A DNA stretch of 64,000 nt. Origin: Sedimentibacter hydroxybenzoicus DSM 7310 (GTDB lineage Bacteria > Bacillota > Clostridia > Tissierellales > Sedimentibacteraceae). The stretch's first letter is position 1. Every line of letters begins with the position of its first letter. The notes beneath the pieces were generated by a model. The model worked only from the letters and a program-made list of their open reading frames with translations, did not search any database and was not told where the DNA came from. The stretch is taken from positions 186,001-250,000 of the forward strand of contig NZ_JACBNQ010000002.1 in NCBI RefSeq assembly GCF_013403245.1, written 5' to 3'. The translations under genes were made by a program, and so were the position numbers. Of this stretch, positions 17,091-27,779 are shown one piece after another.

Positions 17091-18284
17091 ATGGGTAAAT
17101 CAAAAGAAGTAATACAAAAGACGGAAAAATACGGTGCTCACAATTACAAACCAAAGGAAGTAGTATTTGATGCAGCGGCAAATGTTAATGTAACAAATCC
17201 GGAAGGTGAAAAGTTCTATGATATGCTCAGTGCATATTCTGCTTTGAATTTTGGGCATAATCATCCTGAATTAATACAAGCTGCCAAAGATCAATTAGAC
17301 AAACTAACTTTGTCATCAAGAGCTTTTTATAACAGTGTATTGGGCGATTGGATGGAAAAACTGTGTGAACTTACAGGCAAAGAAATGGTATTACCTATGA
17401 ACACCGGTGCCGAAGCTGTTGAGACCGCTTTAAAGACAGCAAGAAAGTGGGGCAACTTCGTTAAAGGTGTAGAGGATGGAAAACAAGAGATAATTGTATG
17501 CTCAGAAAATTTCCACGGCAGAACAATTACAATAGTTTCAATGAGTACTGATGAAGAAGCAAGAAAAGGATATGGTCCATTTACTCCCGGATTTAAGGTT
17601 ATAGAATACGGAAATGTTGAACAGCTTAAAGAAGCAATTAATGAAAATACGGTTGCTTTTATAGCCGAACCAATACAAGGTGAAGCAGGAGTTATAATTC
17701 CTCCGGCAGGATTCTTCAAAAAAGCATATGAAGTTTGTAAAGAAAACAATGTATTATTCATAGCTGATGAGGTTCAGACAGGTTTTGCAAGAACAGGTAA
17801 TATGTTTGCTTGTGAATATGAAGGTGTTGTACCTGATATATATGTTCTTGGCAAGGCATTAGGAGGCGGAATAATTGCGGTATCAGCAATAGCAGCAAAC
17901 GAGGATATTCTTGGAGTGTTTAAGCCCGGAACACATGGTTCTACTTTTGGCGGCAATCCTTTAGGAGCAGCCGTTTCGATAAAGGCTATGGAAATATTGG
18001 TAAGAGATAATTATCCTAAGATGGCTAAAGATAAAGGCGATTATTTCATGTCTAAAATAAGAGAAATTAAAAATGATGATATTGTTGATATACGAGGAAG
18101 AGGACTTTTAGTTGGCGTTGAATTTAAGATGGATGCTGCACCATATGTTAAGAAGCTTATGGCAAACGGGGTTCTTGCTAAAGAAACTCATGAAAGAACG
18201 ATTCGCTTTGCGCCACCTATTACAATAGCCTACGAAGAAATGGACGATGCAATAGAAAGAATTAAAAAGGCTTTAACTAAATAA
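17091..18284 (+). CDS. rocD: Ornithine aminotransferase
   Basis: PLP enzyme (397 residues) converting ornithine and 2-oxoglutarate to glutamate semialdehyde and glutamate. Family landmarks are EKYGAHNYKPKEVVF at the start, MNTGAEAVETALK, the EPIQGEAGVIIPP stretch, and the PLP lysine K255 in VLGKALGGG. AGGAGG precedes the ATG. The nearby truncated RocR-like protein supports the ornithine assignment over acetylornithine aminotransferase. In an amino-acid fermenter it would link arginine/ornithine to proline and glutamate. A terminator follows. Confidence 0.93.
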   Translation: MGKSKEVIQKTEKYGAHNYKPKEVVFDAAANVNVTNPEGEKFYDMLSAYSALNFGHNHPELIQAAKDQLDKLTLSSRAFYNSVLGDWMEKLCELTGKEMVLPMNTGAEAVETALKTARKWGNFVKGVEDGKQEIIVCSENFHGRTITIVSMSTDEEARKGYGPFTPGFKVIEYGNVEQLKEAINENTVAFIAEPIQGEAGVIIPPAGFFKKAYEVCKENNVLFIADEVQTGFARTGNMFACEYEGVVPDIYVLGKALGGGIIAVSAIAANEDILGVFKPGTHGSTFGGNPLGAAVSIKAMEILVRDNYPKMAKDKGDYFMSKIREIKNDDIVDIRGRGLLVGVEFKMDAAPYVKKLMANGVLAKETHERTIRFAPPITIAYEEMDDAIERIKKALTK

Positions 18285-18303
18285 GTTTCAATTAAGATTA
18301 AAA

Positions 18304-18338
18304 GAGAACTGACAGGAACATATCCTGTCGGTTCTTTA
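18304..18338 (+). terminator. Intrinsic terminator after rocD
   Basis: GAGAACTGACAGGA pairs with TCCTGTCGGTTCTT (one G-U pair, one mismatch) around a short loop, followed by a T-rich stretch. Confidence 0.75.
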
Positions 18339-18381
18339 AGTTTTAATACCATTTTTTGAAATTCTTGCGAAAGTTTTTTTA

Positions 18382-18410
18382 TTGACTTATATATTCAAAA
18401 GATATATAAT
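18382..18410 (+). promoter_or_regulatory. Promoter of uvrBA
   Basis: TTGACT, 17 bases, TATAAT. The LexA-type box begins two bases after the -10 element. Confidence 0.8.
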
Positions 18411-18411
18411 A

Positions 18412-18425
18412 CGAACATACGTTTA
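18412..18425. promoter_or_regulatory. LexA (DinR) SOS box
   Basis: CGAACATACGTTTA fits the Gram-positive SOS consensus CGAACRNRYGTTYC at all but the last position. Its place right after the -10 would block initiation at the uvrB promoter until DNA damage. Confidence 0.8.
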
Positions 18426-18442
18426 GAGAGATGAGGTGAACT

Positions 18443-20407
18443 ATGGGTCAATTCAAAATAAAATCAGATTTCAGACCAACCGGAGACCAGCCTGAGGCGA
18501 TAAAAAGTATTGCTGCAGGATTAAATAATAATTTAAAATATCAGACTCTTTTAGGTGTAACCGGATCAGGTAAGACATTCACGATGGCTAATATAATTGA
18601 AAAAGTACAAAAACCCACCCTTGTCTTGGCTCACAATAAAACATTGGCTGCTCAGCTATGCTCAGAGTTTAAGGAATTTTTCCCTGACAATGCGGTTGAA
18701 TATTTTGTCAGCTATTATGACTATTATCAACCGGAAGCATACGTGCCCAGCAGCGATACATTTATAGAAAAAGATGCATCAATCAATGACGAAATAGATA
18801 AGCTAAGACACTCTGCTACAGCATCTCTTTTTGAAAGGAGAGACGTTATAATTGTAGCAAGTGTTTCCTGTATATATGGATTGGGAAGCCCGGTTGATTA
18901 CGAAAATCTGGTTATTTCCCTCAGGCCTGGAATGCAGAAGGACAGAGATGAAACAATGAGAAAGCTCATTGAAATCCAATACAAAAGAAACGATATAAGC
19001 TTTACCAGAGGAACCTTCAGAGTGAGGGGAGACACATTGGAAATATTCCCTGCATCCTCATCGGAAAATGCCATAAGAATTGAGTTTTTTGGAGATGAAA
19101 TAGACAGGATAACGGAAATAAACACGGTTACGGGAGAAATATTAGGTAGAAGAAATCATATTTCAATTTTTCCTGCAACTCATTATGCAACGACAGAAGA
19201 AAATGTAAAAAGAGCCGTTGTAAGCATCAGAGAAGAATTAGAAGAAAGATTAAAGACTTTTGAACGTGAAAATAAGCTTTTGGAAATGCAAAGATTAGAG
19301 CAAAGGACAAACTATGACTTGGAAATGCTCACGGAAATGGGATATTGCAACGGTATAGAAAATTATTCGAGACATATCAATAATTTAAAACCCGGAACAA
19401 GACCATTTACCTTATTGGATTATTTTCCAAAAGATTTCTTAATGATAATAGATGAATCACACGTATCCATTCCACAGGTAAGAGGAATGTATAACGGAGA
19501 CAGAGCGAGGAAAACAACTCTGGTCGATTATGGCTTCAGATTGCCGTCGGCACTTGATAACAGACCTTTGAAATTTGACGAATTTGAAAAAATCATAAAT
19601 CAGGTTGTATTCGTAAGTGCAACACCGGGGCCATACGAAGGAGAACATTCACAAAACGTAACGGAGCAAATTATACGACCTACCGGTTTGCTTGACCCTC
19701 CTATTCATGTGAGACCTGTTGAAAACCAAATAGATGATTTAATTAATGAAATACGAATTTCAACAGATAAAAAACAAAGAGTATTGGTAACTACGCTCAC
19801 AAAGAAAATGGCGGAGGATTTGACATTTTACTTTAAAAATACAGGCATAAAAGTAAGATATCTGCATTCCGATATAGATACGTTGGAAAGAATGGAAATA
19901 ATAAGAGACCTGCGGTTGGGCGAATTCGATGTATTGGTTGGAATCAACCTGTTAAGAGAAGGATTGGACTTACCCGAGGTATCACTTGTTGCAATACTTG
20001 ATGCCGATAAGGAAGGCTTCCTGCGTTCAGAGACATCTCTTATACAGACTGTAGGCAGAGCTGCCCGTAATGTAGACGGCAGAGTTATAATGTATGCAGA
20101 TAAAATTACCGGCTCCATGGACAGAGCAATCAGGGAAACGAACAGAAGAAGGGAAATACAGGATAAATATAACGAGGAGCACAATATAACTCCTACGTCG
20201 GTTATTAAGAGTGTACGTGATGTAATTGAAGCAACCAAGGTTGCGGAAGATGAAGAAAAGTATGCTGTAAAGGGCGAAGCAATCAAGGATTTGTCTGCTT
20301 ATATCATAGAACTTGAGAAAGAAATGAGAATTGCGGCTGAGAACTTAGAGTTTGAAAAGGCTGCAAAGCTTAGAGACGAAATAAAAGAGTTGAAGCTATT
20401 AGCTTAA
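18443..20407 (+). CDS. uvrB: Excinuclease ABC subunit B
   Basis: Damage-verifying helicase of nucleotide-excision repair, 654 residues. Walker A is LGVTGSGKT (about 38-46). The beta-hairpin region [18 protein letters not shown], the DESH Walker B box, helicase motif [14 protein letters not shown], the late QTVGRAARN motif and a C-terminal UVR motif ([20 protein letters not shown]) are all present. The ATG has GAGGTGA upstream. It is followed by uvrA after 52 bases and is transcribed from a promoter carrying an SOS box. Confidence 0.98.
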   Translation: MGQFKIKSDFRPTGDQPEAIKSIAAGLNNNLKYQTLLGVTGSGKTFTMANIIEKVQKPTLVLAHNKTLAAQLCSEFKEFFPDNAVEYFVSYYDYYQPEAYVPSSDTFIEKDASINDEIDKLRHSATASLFERRDVIIVASVSCIYGLGSPVDYENLVISLRPGMQKDRDETMRKLIEIQYKRNDISFTRGTFRVRGDTLEIFPASSSENAIRIEFFGDEIDRITEINTVTGEILGRRNHISIFPATHYATTEENVKRAVVSIREELEERLKTFERENKLLEMQRLEQRTNYDLEMLTEMGYCNGIENYSRHINNLKPGTRPFTLLDYFPKDFLMIIDESHVSIPQVRGMYNGDRARKTTLVDYGFRLPSALDNRPLKFDEFEKIINQVVFVSATPGPYEGEHSQNVTEQIIRPTGLLDPPIHVRPVENQIDDLINEIRISTDKKQRVLVTTLTKKMAEDLTFYFKNTGIKVRYLHSDIDTLERMEIIRDLRLGEFDVLVGINLLREGLDLPEVSLVAILDADKEGFLRSETSLIQTVGRAARNVDGRVIMYADKITGSMDRAIRETNRRREIQDKYNEEHNITPTSVIKSVRDVIEATKVAEDEEKYAVKGEAIKDLSAYIIELEKEMRIAAENLEFEKAAKLRDEIKELKLLA

Positions 20408-20413
20408 ATACAG

Positions 20414-20440
20414 TGTCATCCTGAGCGTAGCGAAGGATCT
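20414..20440. repeat. Dispersed TGTCATCCTGAGCG repeat
   Basis: Short repeat starting TGTCATCCTGAGCGTAGCG and ending GAAGGATCT, squeezed between uvrB and uvrA. Related copies with the same opening lie at 25782-25809 and 32554-32581, and the hairpin arms at 41783-41813 share it. Confidence 0.7.
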
Positions 20441-20459
20441 CATAACGAAAGGATAACAA

Positions 20460-23273
20460 ATGGATAAAATTATAATTAGGGGAGCGAAGGAGAACAATCT
20501 TAAGAACATTAATGTTGAGCTTCCAAGAGACAAATTAATTGTTTTTACGGGAGTCAGCGGTTCGGGAAAAACATCCCTTGCTTTTGATACCATATATGCA
20601 GAAGGGCAAAGACGCTACGTTGAGAGCTTATCCTCTTATGCACGCATGTTTTTAGGACAAATGGATAAACCGGACGTAGAATTCATCGAAGGATTGTCAC
20701 CGGCAATTTCCATAGACCAAAAAACAACAAGTAAAAATCCCCGTTCAACAGTAGGTACGGTTACCGAAATTTATGATTATTACAGATTGCTGTTTGCAAG
20801 AGTGGGAACACCTCACTGCCCGAATTGCGGGAAGCCCATAACAACACAAACAGTGGACCAGATAACAGATAAGGTTTTGGAATACGAGGAAAAAACAAGA
20901 ATACAAATCTTGGCTCCCATGGTTAAGGGGGCTAAGGGTACACATAAAAAGCTTCTTGAGAACATCAAAAAAGACGGATACGTTAGAGTAAGAATTGACG
21001 GCGAGCTATATGAATTAGAAGAAGAAATAGAGTTAGAAAAAAATAAAAAGCATACAATAGAAGTAATTATAGACAGATTAATAATTAAAGAAGGAATACA
21101 AAAACGCCTTGTTGACTCGGTGGAAACCGCACTTGAGCTTTCAAACGGTATGGTTCTCATTGATGTTATGGGTCAGGAAGAGCTGTTAATGAGTACAAAA
21201 TTTGCATGCACGGATTGCGGTATAGGTTTTGGGGAAATATCTCCAAGGATGTTTTCTTTCAATAATCCTATTGGTGCATGCAAGGTTTGCAACGGCTTGG
21301 GAGTAAACAGAGAAATCGACCCAAGCTTAGTTATTCCGGATTACACAAAGACAATAGCAGAAAGAGCGATAGCGCCTTTCGGTTCTGAAGAGGACGGCTA
21401 TTACTATCAGATATTTAAGGCCATAGCAGATTATCACAGATTTGATATCGATAAGCCACTATCCGAAGCTCCGCAAGCATTTATTGATGAAATTTTATTC
21501 GGTACAAACGGCAGAGAAATGACTGTTGAGTTTGTAAGTAAATTTCAGGGACCAAGAACATATGTCAGAGAATTTGAAGGAGTTGTTAACAACCTCCAAA
21601 GACGATACATGGAAACAAGATCTCCCGAAATGAGAGAATGGATAGAGGAATATATGCAGGAAAATCCCTGCCCCGAATGTCACGGAGCAAGGCTAAACCC
21701 TGTAAGCTTAGCCGTAAAGGTTGGAAATAAAAACATATATGAAGTGACAAAGCTTTCAGTCATAAAGAGTTTAAAATTTTTTGACGAATTAGAGCTAAGC
21801 CCGGTAAACAAAATAATAGGAAGCCAGATAATAAAAGAAATTAATTCAAGATTACAATTTTTATCAGATGTTGGGTTGAATTATTTAACACTCGAAAGAA
21901 ACGCAGGTACTTTGTCAGGAGGAGAATCTCAGCGTATAAGATTGGCGACTCAAATAGGGTCAAGCTTGGTGGGAGTATTGTATGTGCTTGACGAGCCGAG
22001 CATCGGACTGCACCAAAGAGATAACAGCATGCTCATTAAAACACTTAGAAATCTCACCGATTTAGGTAATACCCTCATAGTGGTTGAGCATGATGAAGAA
22101 ACCATGGAAAGTTCAGATTACATTCTGGACATCGGCCCCGGAGCAGGAGTACATGGTGGAGAGGTTGTAGCGTTTGGTTCATATGAGGAAATAAAAAACA
22201 ATGAAAATTCTATAACGGGCCAATATTTAAGCGGCAAAAAGAAAATAGATGTACCCAAAATCAGAAGAACAGCAGATAAATTTATTGAAATAAGAGGTGC
22301 AAGAGAAAACAACTTAAAGAATCTTGATGTAAAAATACCGTTAGGGTTGATGTGTGCTGTTACAGGCGTTTCCGGCTCGGGTAAAAGTTCATTGATAAAT
22401 GAAATATTGTCAAAGGGACTTCATCAGAAATTATTCAAAAACAGCAACCGCCCGGGAGCTTATGATGAAATGCTTGGTATTGAAAATATAGACAAGATTA
22501 TTACCATAGATCAATCACCTATCGGAAGAACACCAAGGTCAAATCCTGCAACCTATACAGGGGTATTTGATTATATACGTGATGTATTTTCTATGACACT
22601 TGAAGCAAAGGAAAGAGGATATCAAAAGGGAAGATTCAGCTTTAACGTTAAGGGCGGAAGATGTGAGGCCTGCAGAGGTGACGGTATATTAAAAATAGAA
22701 ATGCACTTTCTGCCTGACGTATATGTACCATGTGAGGTATGCAAGGGTAAAAGATATAACAGAGAAACCCTGGAAGTAAAATATAAGGGAAAAAATATAT
22801 CTGAAGTTCTGGATATGACAATAGATGAAGCCTTGGAATTCTTTGAAAATATCCCTAAGATATACAATAAAATCAAGACGCTTCAAGATGTGGGGCTTGG
22901 TTATATCAAGCTTGGGCAGCCATCTCCCGAGTTATCAGGCGGAGAAGCACAGCGTGTAAAGCTTGCATATGAATTGAGCAAGAGAGGAACGGGCAAGACG
23001 CTGTATGTGCTTGACGAGCCTACAACGGGACTTCACATGGCAGACATACACATGCTTATAGACGTTCTGAACAAGCTTGTGGAGCAAGGAAACTCAATAG
23101 TAGTTATAGAGCATAACTTAGACGTAATTAAGACGGCAGATTATATTATCGATTTAGGTCCCGAAGGCGGAGACGGCGGAGGAACAATCGTTGCAGAAGG
23201 AACTCCTGAAGAAGTAGCCAAAGTAAAAAAATCTTACACGGGACAATATTTGAAGAAGATGTTAAAGAAATAA
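20460..23273 (+). CDS. uvrA: Excinuclease ABC subunit A
   Basis: ATP-binding damage sensor that loads UvrB; 937 residues, family length. Two ABC ATPase halves are visible, with Walker A boxes [13 protein letters not shown] near residue 30 and [13 protein letters not shown] in the second half, signature motifs LSGGESQRI and LSGGEAQRV, and Walker [10 protein letters not shown] and VLDEPTTGL. Zinc-finger CxxC pairs occur in [21 protein letters not shown], and [22 protein letters not shown] precedes the ATG. Co-transcribed with uvrB. Confidence 0.98.
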   Translation: MDKIIIRGAKENNLKNINVELPRDKLIVFTGVSGSGKTSLAFDTIYAEGQRRYVESLSSYARMFLGQMDKPDVEFIEGLSPAISIDQKTTSKNPRSTVGTVTEIYDYYRLLFARVGTPHCPNCGKPITTQTVDQITDKVLEYEEKTRIQILAPMVKGAKGTHKKLLENIKKDGYVRVRIDGELYELEEEIELEKNKKHTIEVIIDRLIIKEGIQKRLVDSVETALELSNGMVLIDVMGQEELLMSTKFACTDCGIGFGEISPRMFSFNNPIGACKVCNGLGVNREIDPSLVIPDYTKTIAERAIAPFGSEEDGYYYQIFKAIADYHRFDIDKPLSEAPQAFIDEILFGTNGREMTVEFVSKFQGPRTYVREFEGVVNNLQRRYMETRSPEMREWIEEYMQENPCPECHGARLNPVSLAVKVGNKNIYEVTKLSVIKSLKFFDELELSPVNKIIGSQIIKEINSRLQFLSDVGLNYLTLERNAGTLSGGESQRIRLATQIGSSLVGVLYVLDEPSIGLHQRDNSMLIKTLRNLTDLGNTLIVVEHDEETMESSDYILDIGPGAGVHGGEVVAFGSYEEIKNNENSITGQYLSGKKKIDVPKIRRTADKFIEIRGARENNLKNLDVKIPLGLMCAVTGVSGSGKSSLINEILSKGLHQKLFKNSNRPGAYDEMLGIENIDKIITIDQSPIGRTPRSNPATYTGVFDYIRDVFSMTLEAKERGYQKGRFSFNVKGGRCEACRGDGILKIEMHFLPDVYVPCEVCKGKRYNRETLEVKYKGKNISEVLDMTIDEALEFFENIPKIYNKIKTLQDVGLGYIKLGQPSPELSGGEAQRVKLAYELSKRGTGKTLYVLDEPTTGLHMADIHMLIDVLNKLVEQGNSIVVIEHNLDVIKTADYIIDLGPEGGDGGGTIVAEGTPEEVAKVKKSYTGQYLKKMLKK

Positions 23274-23286
23274 TTATAAATTATAT

Positions 23287-23322
23287 AAGGAACATATTGT
23301 TTTCAAAAACAATATGTTCCTT
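23287..23322. terminator. Bidirectional terminator between uvrA and lysR
   Basis: A perfect 17-bp stem, AAGGAACATATTGTTTT and its complement, with a 2-base centre. It overlaps the stop codon of the convergent lysR-type gene, and A/T tracts make it usable on both strands. Confidence 0.8.
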
Positions 23323-24163
23323 TCAGCCATTTTTGAATAGCATTTGATTTTTCAGCTTCTTTTTTGTATATTATATAATTTTGCACCGGAGGAATCTTAC
23401 CGTCTAAAACAGGTATTTCTATGACAGAGCCGTTATTTATTTCCGGCTCTATAATTTTTCTCGGCAGAAATGTATAGCTTTCTCCGGATTTTAAAAAAGG
23501 TATAATTTTTGAAGCAATATCAATATCGAGACGGAATAATTTATTCTTAGGAAATATCCAGTTATGGGTTGTAGAATACAGAAAATTAGAGTAATATACC
23601 GGAAGCTCCTTAATTTTACTCACAGGAATCCCTTGAGCAAATTGCTTATTCTGACTTCCTGTAACGAAAAGAACATCATCTTCGTTGAAAAGCGTGCAAA
23701 CATAGCCGGGGTTGCGATAAGGATTATGTGAATAACCTATATCTATGCTGCCGTTGCTGAGTCCTGAAATAATTCTCCTTGAATGTCCGAAAACAACTCT
23801 TATGGAAACATCCTCATTTTCTTCCATAAAGCTCTGTATAAAATTACACAGGTGTGAATCATACAGGGAATATACTGCGCCTATTATGAGTCTTTCGGAA
23901 TAATCTCCCGCTAAGTTTGCCTGAGCAATTGCACTGGATTCAAGGCTGATAATTTTTTCGGCATATTCAAATAATGCCTTTCCTGCCAGTGTGAGTTCAG
24001 AATAATTTTTATTACGGACAAAAAGCTTCTGACCTACCTCTCTTTCAAGCTCGCTGATTCGACTGCTGACAGTGGATTGCACCAGAATCTGTTCCTTGGC
24101 TGTCTTGGAGAAGCTGCCGTTTTCAGCTAAAAGCACAAAGGTCTTTAAATATTCAATATTCAT
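23303..24163 (-). CDS. LysR-family transcriptional regulator
   Basis: LysR-type regulator of 286 residues. The N-terminal winged helix is clear (MNIEYLKTFVLLAENGSFSK, then STVSSRISELEREVGQKLF). The C-terminal ligand-binding region is of ordinary length. It lies downstream of, and on the same strand as, the MATE pump gene (83-base gap), so it may regulate or be co-transcribed with it. No effector can be named. Confidence 0.9.
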   Translation of the reverse strand: MNIEYLKTFVLLAENGSFSKTAKEQILVQSTVSSRISELEREVGQKLFVRNKNYSELTLAGKALFEYAEKIISLESSAIAQANLAGDYSERLIIGAVYSLYDSHLCNFIQSFMEENEDVSIRVVFGHSRRIISGLSNGSIDIGYSHNPYRNPGYVCTLFNEDDVLFVTGSQNKQFAQGIPVSKIKELPVYYSNFLYSTTHNWIFPKNKLFRLDIDIASKIIPFLKSGESYTFLPRKIIEPEINNGSVIEIPVLDGKIPPVQNYIIYKKEAEKSNAIQKWLKGTYCF

Positions 24164-24246
24164 TCCGTGCTCCTATCGACAAAATTGATTAATAACTATA
24201 TTATTATTTATTATACAAATATTATATAGGTCAATAACCATGAATG

Positions 24247-25602
24247 TCAATACAATCCTACCGATATTTTTTGCTTCTTATATATCTGATAATACACCGT
24301 AAACATCACGGAGGTTATAAGCCATGAAACAGGATAACTCCACAGCACCATAATAAGTGTGGGATTTAACGGAACTGCAAGCAATATCCATAATACCCTG
24401 CATGCACATGTTCCTATAAGGGTTAAAACCATTGGCTTGAATGTTTCCCCTGTACCGCGTATTGCTCCTGAAAAAACTTCTCCTCCTATGTAAAGAAAAT
24501 ACAAGGGAGATAAAAATCTCATGAGTGCAGTGGTTAATTCAATTACTTCAACATCACTTATAAACAAAAAGCTCAAATCTCTGCACCAGACGTACAAAGC
24601 ACCACTTACAGCAAAAATCAGAGTTAAAAAAATACACATACATATATTTACACCCTTTCTGATTCTTGAATAATTACGGGAACCGTAATTTTGTGCTGTA
24701 AATGTAGAAATTGTAACTCCGGAGGAATCTATAATAAGAAATATAAGTAAATCCAGTTTTCCGCATAATGCCCATGCGGCAATGCTGTTTGTACCGAATT
24801 GATTTATATTTGACTGTATCAGCATATTTGCAAGTGGATACAGAGATGACTGGACACCTATAGGAAGTCCCAGTCTGAAGATGCTTTTCAGTACGGATTT
24901 GTGGAATCGTATTTTTTTAGGTATAATTTTGCAGGGCAGGGCAGTTTTTATAAGAGCAATAATTACTAAGGCGGCACTTAGAATTTGTGCAATTACGGTA
25001 GAAAATGCCGCACCTACTACATGCCAGCGGAATAATCCAACAAACAGTAAATCCAGTACTACATTTACAATGTTTGCCACGAGAAGGAAATAAAAGGTCG
25101 ATTTTGAATTTCCCACAGCCCTGAGAATTCCCGTTCCCACATTATAAACCATGGATGCCGCCATACCTGCAAAAAATATTCGTGCATATGATAAGCTGTA
25201 ATTGAATATATCATCCGGAACCTGCATCAGCTTAAGAAAGTATGGAGATAAAACAATTCCCATTATTGACAAAACGAGCCCGCCGGAGATAGCAAATGCT
25301 ATGGCAGTATGCACCGTCTTGGACAGATCCTCCTGATTTTTTGCTCCAAAGTATTGAGAAACTATAATTGTTGCACCGCTTGAAAGTCCCACAAAGAAAT
25401 TTACAGGAAGCTTCGTCAGGCTGTAAATAGCGTCAATGGATGCTAATGCGTCAACACCTGCAAATCGCCCTAAAATAACCGCATCAGCGGTAGTATAAAG
25501 CTGCTGAAATAAATTTCCCAAAAGAATGGGTATAAAAAATATTACAAGCTTTTTCCATATGACCCCTTCCGTTAAATCGTGTTCCTTTTTTATTAATTCC
25601 AT
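24247..25602 (-). CDS. MATE-family efflux transporter
   Basis: Multidrug/toxin extrusion-type antiporter with 451 residues and about twelve membrane segments. The start EGVIWKKLVIFFIPILLGNLF, then QQLYTTADAVILGRFAGVDA, matches the DinF/NorM-like clostridial MATE group. A second family block follows around NVVLDLLFVGLFRWHVVGAA. The substrate is unknown. Its start lies about 80 bases from the left copy of the long direct repeat that bounds the ECF cassette. Confidence 0.92.
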   Translation of the reverse strand: MELIKKEHDLTEGVIWKKLVIFFIPILLGNLFQQLYTTADAVILGRFAGVDALASIDAIYSLTKLPVNFFVGLSSGATIIVSQYFGAKNQEDLSKTVHTAIAFAISGGLVLSIMGIVLSPYFLKLMQVPDDIFNYSLSYARIFFAGMAASMVYNVGTGILRAVGNSKSTFYFLLVANIVNVVLDLLFVGLFRWHVVGAAFSTVIAQILSAALVIIALIKTALPCKIIPKKIRFHKSVLKSIFRLGLPIGVQSSLYPLANMLIQSNINQFGTNSIAAWALCGKLDLLIFLIIDSSGVTISTFTAQNYGSRNYSRIRKGVNICMCIFLTLIFAVSGALYVWCRDLSFLFISDVEVIELTTALMRFLSPLYFLYIGGEVFSGAIRGTGETFKPMVLTLIGTCACRVLWILLAVPLNPTLIMVLWSYPVSWLITSVMFTVYYQIYKKQKISVGLY

Positions 25603-25681
25603 ATTATTTCTCCATATATTAATTTAATTAAATTTCATTAAGATATGAACATACTACTATGAAATCCTTGTATTTGTAAAA

Positions 25682-25923
25682 CGAAACAATTCGATAAAAA
25701 TGATTTGCATTTTCGATAAGCTAAATAAATAATATAATTTGTTTTTGTATTGCCATAAATATACCAACATCTTACGTTCTCTGTCATTCTGAGCGTCAGC
25801 GAAAAATCTTAACTTTTCAATAGCGTTAATAAATACTTAGAATGACAAATTATCGATTAACTGCAAATAATAACCAAGCACATATATAATTGTAATAATC
25901 TGCAAACAAAAGTATAATTAATA
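25682..25923. repeat. Long direct repeat, copy A (left of ECF cassette)
   Basis: This fills most of the gene-free stretch 25603-25956. Positions 25684-25809 are identical over 126 bases to 32456-32581; the remainder is about 80% similar by eye. It contains the TGTCATTCTGAG hairpin element (25782-25847, arms TGTCATTCTGAG/CTTAGAATGACA) and the promoter of the sigma-factor operon. Confidence 0.9.
25890..25918 (+). promoter_or_regulatory. Promoter of ECF sigma operon (inside repeat copy A)
   Basis: TTGTAA, 17 bases, TATAAT, 39 bases before the sigma-factor start. The same promoter is duplicated in copy B at 32654-32682. Confidence 0.7.
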
Positions 25924-25956
25924 CAAGCTTAAAATTAATTTGCATAGGGAGGGACT

Positions 25957-26511
25957 ATGATATTTTATTTATCACTTATAGATAATCAGGAGGACAAGGA
26001 CAAATTTGAATACATTTATACAAACTTCAGGCACACAATGCTGTACGAAGCAAAGTATATATTAAGAGACGAGGATATGGCTGAGGATGCGGTTCATGAA
26101 GCATTTATAAAAATAATTAAAAATATTTCAAAAATTTCTACAGAAAACCGTAACAGACTAAGAAGTTTACTCGTATTAATAGTGAAGCAAAAATCCATAG
26201 ATATGATCAGGAAGAATGAAAAAGAAGAAACCGATTATGTGGAGAATATAGAAAAGATACAGGATGAAAATGAGGAAATTCATGATGAAGTTTTAGACAA
26301 GGTTTTATCCATTCATGGAGTAAGGCATATGATGGGAATTATCGCAGAACTTGAGGATGCATACAAGATCCCATTGGAATTAAAGCTGTTTCATGAGTAC
26401 AGCAATAAAGAAATTGCAGAAATATTAGACTTGTCTGAAGGTCATGTGAGAATCAGGATTTTCAGAGCACGACAGCAGATTATAAAAAAATATGAGCAGG
26501 AGAATGAATAA
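25957..26511 (+). CDS. ECF-type RNA polymerase sigma factor
   Basis: Sigma-70 family protein of 184 residues with only regions 2 and 4. Region 2 is seen in YEAKYILRDEDMAEDAVHEA, region 4 in PLELKLFHEYSNKEIAEILD followed by LSEGHVRIRIFRARQQI. AGGGAGG precedes the ATG. Its TAA overlaps the ATG of the next gene by one base (TAATG), the usual coupling of ECF sigma to its anti-sigma. Its own promoter looks housekeeping; a candidate ECF promoter lies further down the cassette at 27285. Confidence 0.92.
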   Translation: MIFYLSLIDNQEDKDKFEYIYTNFRHTMLYEAKYILRDEDMAEDAVHEAFIKIIKNISKISTENRNRLRSLLVLIVKQKSIDMIRKNEKEETDYVENIEKIQDENEEIHDEVLDKVLSIHGVRHMMGIIAELEDAYKIPLELKLFHEYSNKEIAEILDLSEGHVRIRIFRARQQIIKKYEQENE

Positions 26512-27236
26512 TGGAGCTTGATAAAAAGCAGAAGGAATCTCTTTTTGATGCATTATTAACCTACGCAGTAAAAGAAAATGCAATAAATGAAATTAATGAA
26601 ATGCCAACCGAAGAACAAATCAAGGAAGATATGAGCTTTTCCGCAGCATTTGAAAGCAAGATGCAAGGCTTGATTAAAAGGAGAAGGAATAAACGAATTT
26701 TAAAAAGTACATACAAGTACGGAAAAAAGGTTGCAGTATTTGTATCCATTATTGTATCTCTGGGCTTTGGAACACTTATGACTGCGGAAGCGGTACAAAA
26801 TGCAGTTATAAGTACGGTTGTTGAATGGTACGAGGATCACAACGGATTTATTTTCAAAAATACAAGCAGCAAATCAGATGAGGAAATACTGAATGAAGCA
26901 AAAATAAAGCTGCCCTCATATATACCCGAAGGCTTTGAGCTATCTGAATCCGAGGATTATGACAGCTTTAAATTGTATCTATACAAGAATAAAGAAGGAA
27001 TAAATCTTGTATTTAATGCAGCGGTTGTTACAGATAAAAATGAAACATTTATAGATAACGAATATACAGATTATGAAATTATTGAAATTAACGGCAATGA
27101 GGTATATTTATTTTCAGGGAAGGGTAGAGATTATGATTATGCTTCAGTAATTTGGACAGAAGGAAATATTAAATATGAAATAGACTCATGGATAGGTGTT
27201 ATTGAGGTCATAAGAATAGCAAAAAGCTTAGACTAA
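26511..27236 (+). CDS. Membrane anti-sigma factor with DUF4367-like domain
   Basis: Probable anti-sigma factor, 241 residues. A cytoplasmic N-terminal part (about 1-70) precedes one membrane segment (about 74-95), then an extracellular domain. The stretch AKIKLPSYIPEGFELSE and the later GNEVYLFSGKGRDYDYASV resemble the DUF4367 domain that accompanies clostridial ECF sigma factors. Translational coupling to the sigma gene supports the role. The signal it senses is unknown; the secreted genes downstream suggest the envelope. Confidence 0.8.
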   Translation: MELDKKQKESLFDALLTYAVKENAINEINEMPTEEQIKEDMSFSAAFESKMQGLIKRRRNKRILKSTYKYGKKVAVFVSIIVSLGFGTLMTAEAVQNAVISTVVEWYEDHNGFIFKNTSSKSDEEILNEAKIKLPSYIPEGFELSESEDYDSFKLYLYKNKEGINLVFNAAVVTDKNETFIDNEYTDYEIIEINGNEVYLFSGKGRDYDYASVIWTEGNIKYEIDSWIGVIEVIRIAKSLD

Positions 27237-27284
27237 AACTTGATAAAATATTACGATTTTTTAATATTTCTTCATAACAAAACT

Positions 27285-27311
27285 TGTAACGATTGTCCAA
27301 TTTTTATCGTA
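27285..27311 (+). promoter_or_regulatory. Candidate ECF-type promoter
   Basis: TGTAAC, 17 bases, CGTA, 43 bases before the next start. This resembles the AAC(-35)/CGT(-10) pattern of ECF sigma factors and has no sigma-A match, so the upstream sigma factor may use it. Assigned by pattern only. Confidence 0.45.
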
Positions 27312-27353
27312 CTAATAGTAGAAAGAAAAAATATAATTGGGAGGCTTTAAAGT

Positions 27354-27779
27354 ATGATTAGAAAAACAGCTATAATAATGATAATTTTAGCCATATTGTT
27401 GGGGGCATCAAATGTTTATGCTGTAGCGGGTAGTGGGAATGTGTCAGATAATAAAGATATGGTTATTGTTCCATTTTGGGAGCATGCACAAAAGGTAACA
27501 CCTACCATGTATTTTAGTAGTGGAATATATTCGGGACAAATAAGCGGTAATTCGGACGTTACCCAAATATCTATGACAGTGGTTCTAAGTGTAAAAAATA
27601 CAAATGGTACGTATTCCGAGGTAAGTAGAACAAGTAAGACTGAAAATTCAAATTTTGTTACAAAATCAAATACATATAGCTTTGTAAAAGGAAAGACATA
27701 CAAAGTTACAGTAACCGGTCAAGTCTATGTTGGTACAACATATGAAAATGTTGAGAATTCAATTACTGCTACATATTAA
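27354..27779 (+). CDS. Small secreted protein of unknown function
   Basis: Protein of 141 residues with a clear signal peptide (MIRKTAIIMIILAILLGASN, cut near VYA). The mature part is about 115 residues of alternating polar/hydrophobic strands (TQISMTVVLSVKNTNGTYSE, YKVTVTGQVYVGTTYENV), suggesting a compact beta-sandwich. GGGAGG precedes the start. I do not recognise the family with confidence; similar short clostridial secreted proteins occur beside ECF sigma genes. A candidate ECF promoter precedes it. Confidence 0.7.
   Translation: MIRKTAIIMIILAILLGASNVYAVAGSGNVSDNKDMVIVPFWEHAQKVTPTMYFSSGIYSGQISGNSDVTQISMTVVLSVKNTNGTYSEVSRTSKTENSNFVTKSNTYSFVKGKTYKVTVTGQVYVGTTYENVENSITATY

Noticed and set aside
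23281-25602. LysR-MATE pair as a drug-inducible efflux system
   Set aside because: Same-strand order alone does not show regulation; no operator-like dyad with a T-N11-A core stood out between or upstream of them.
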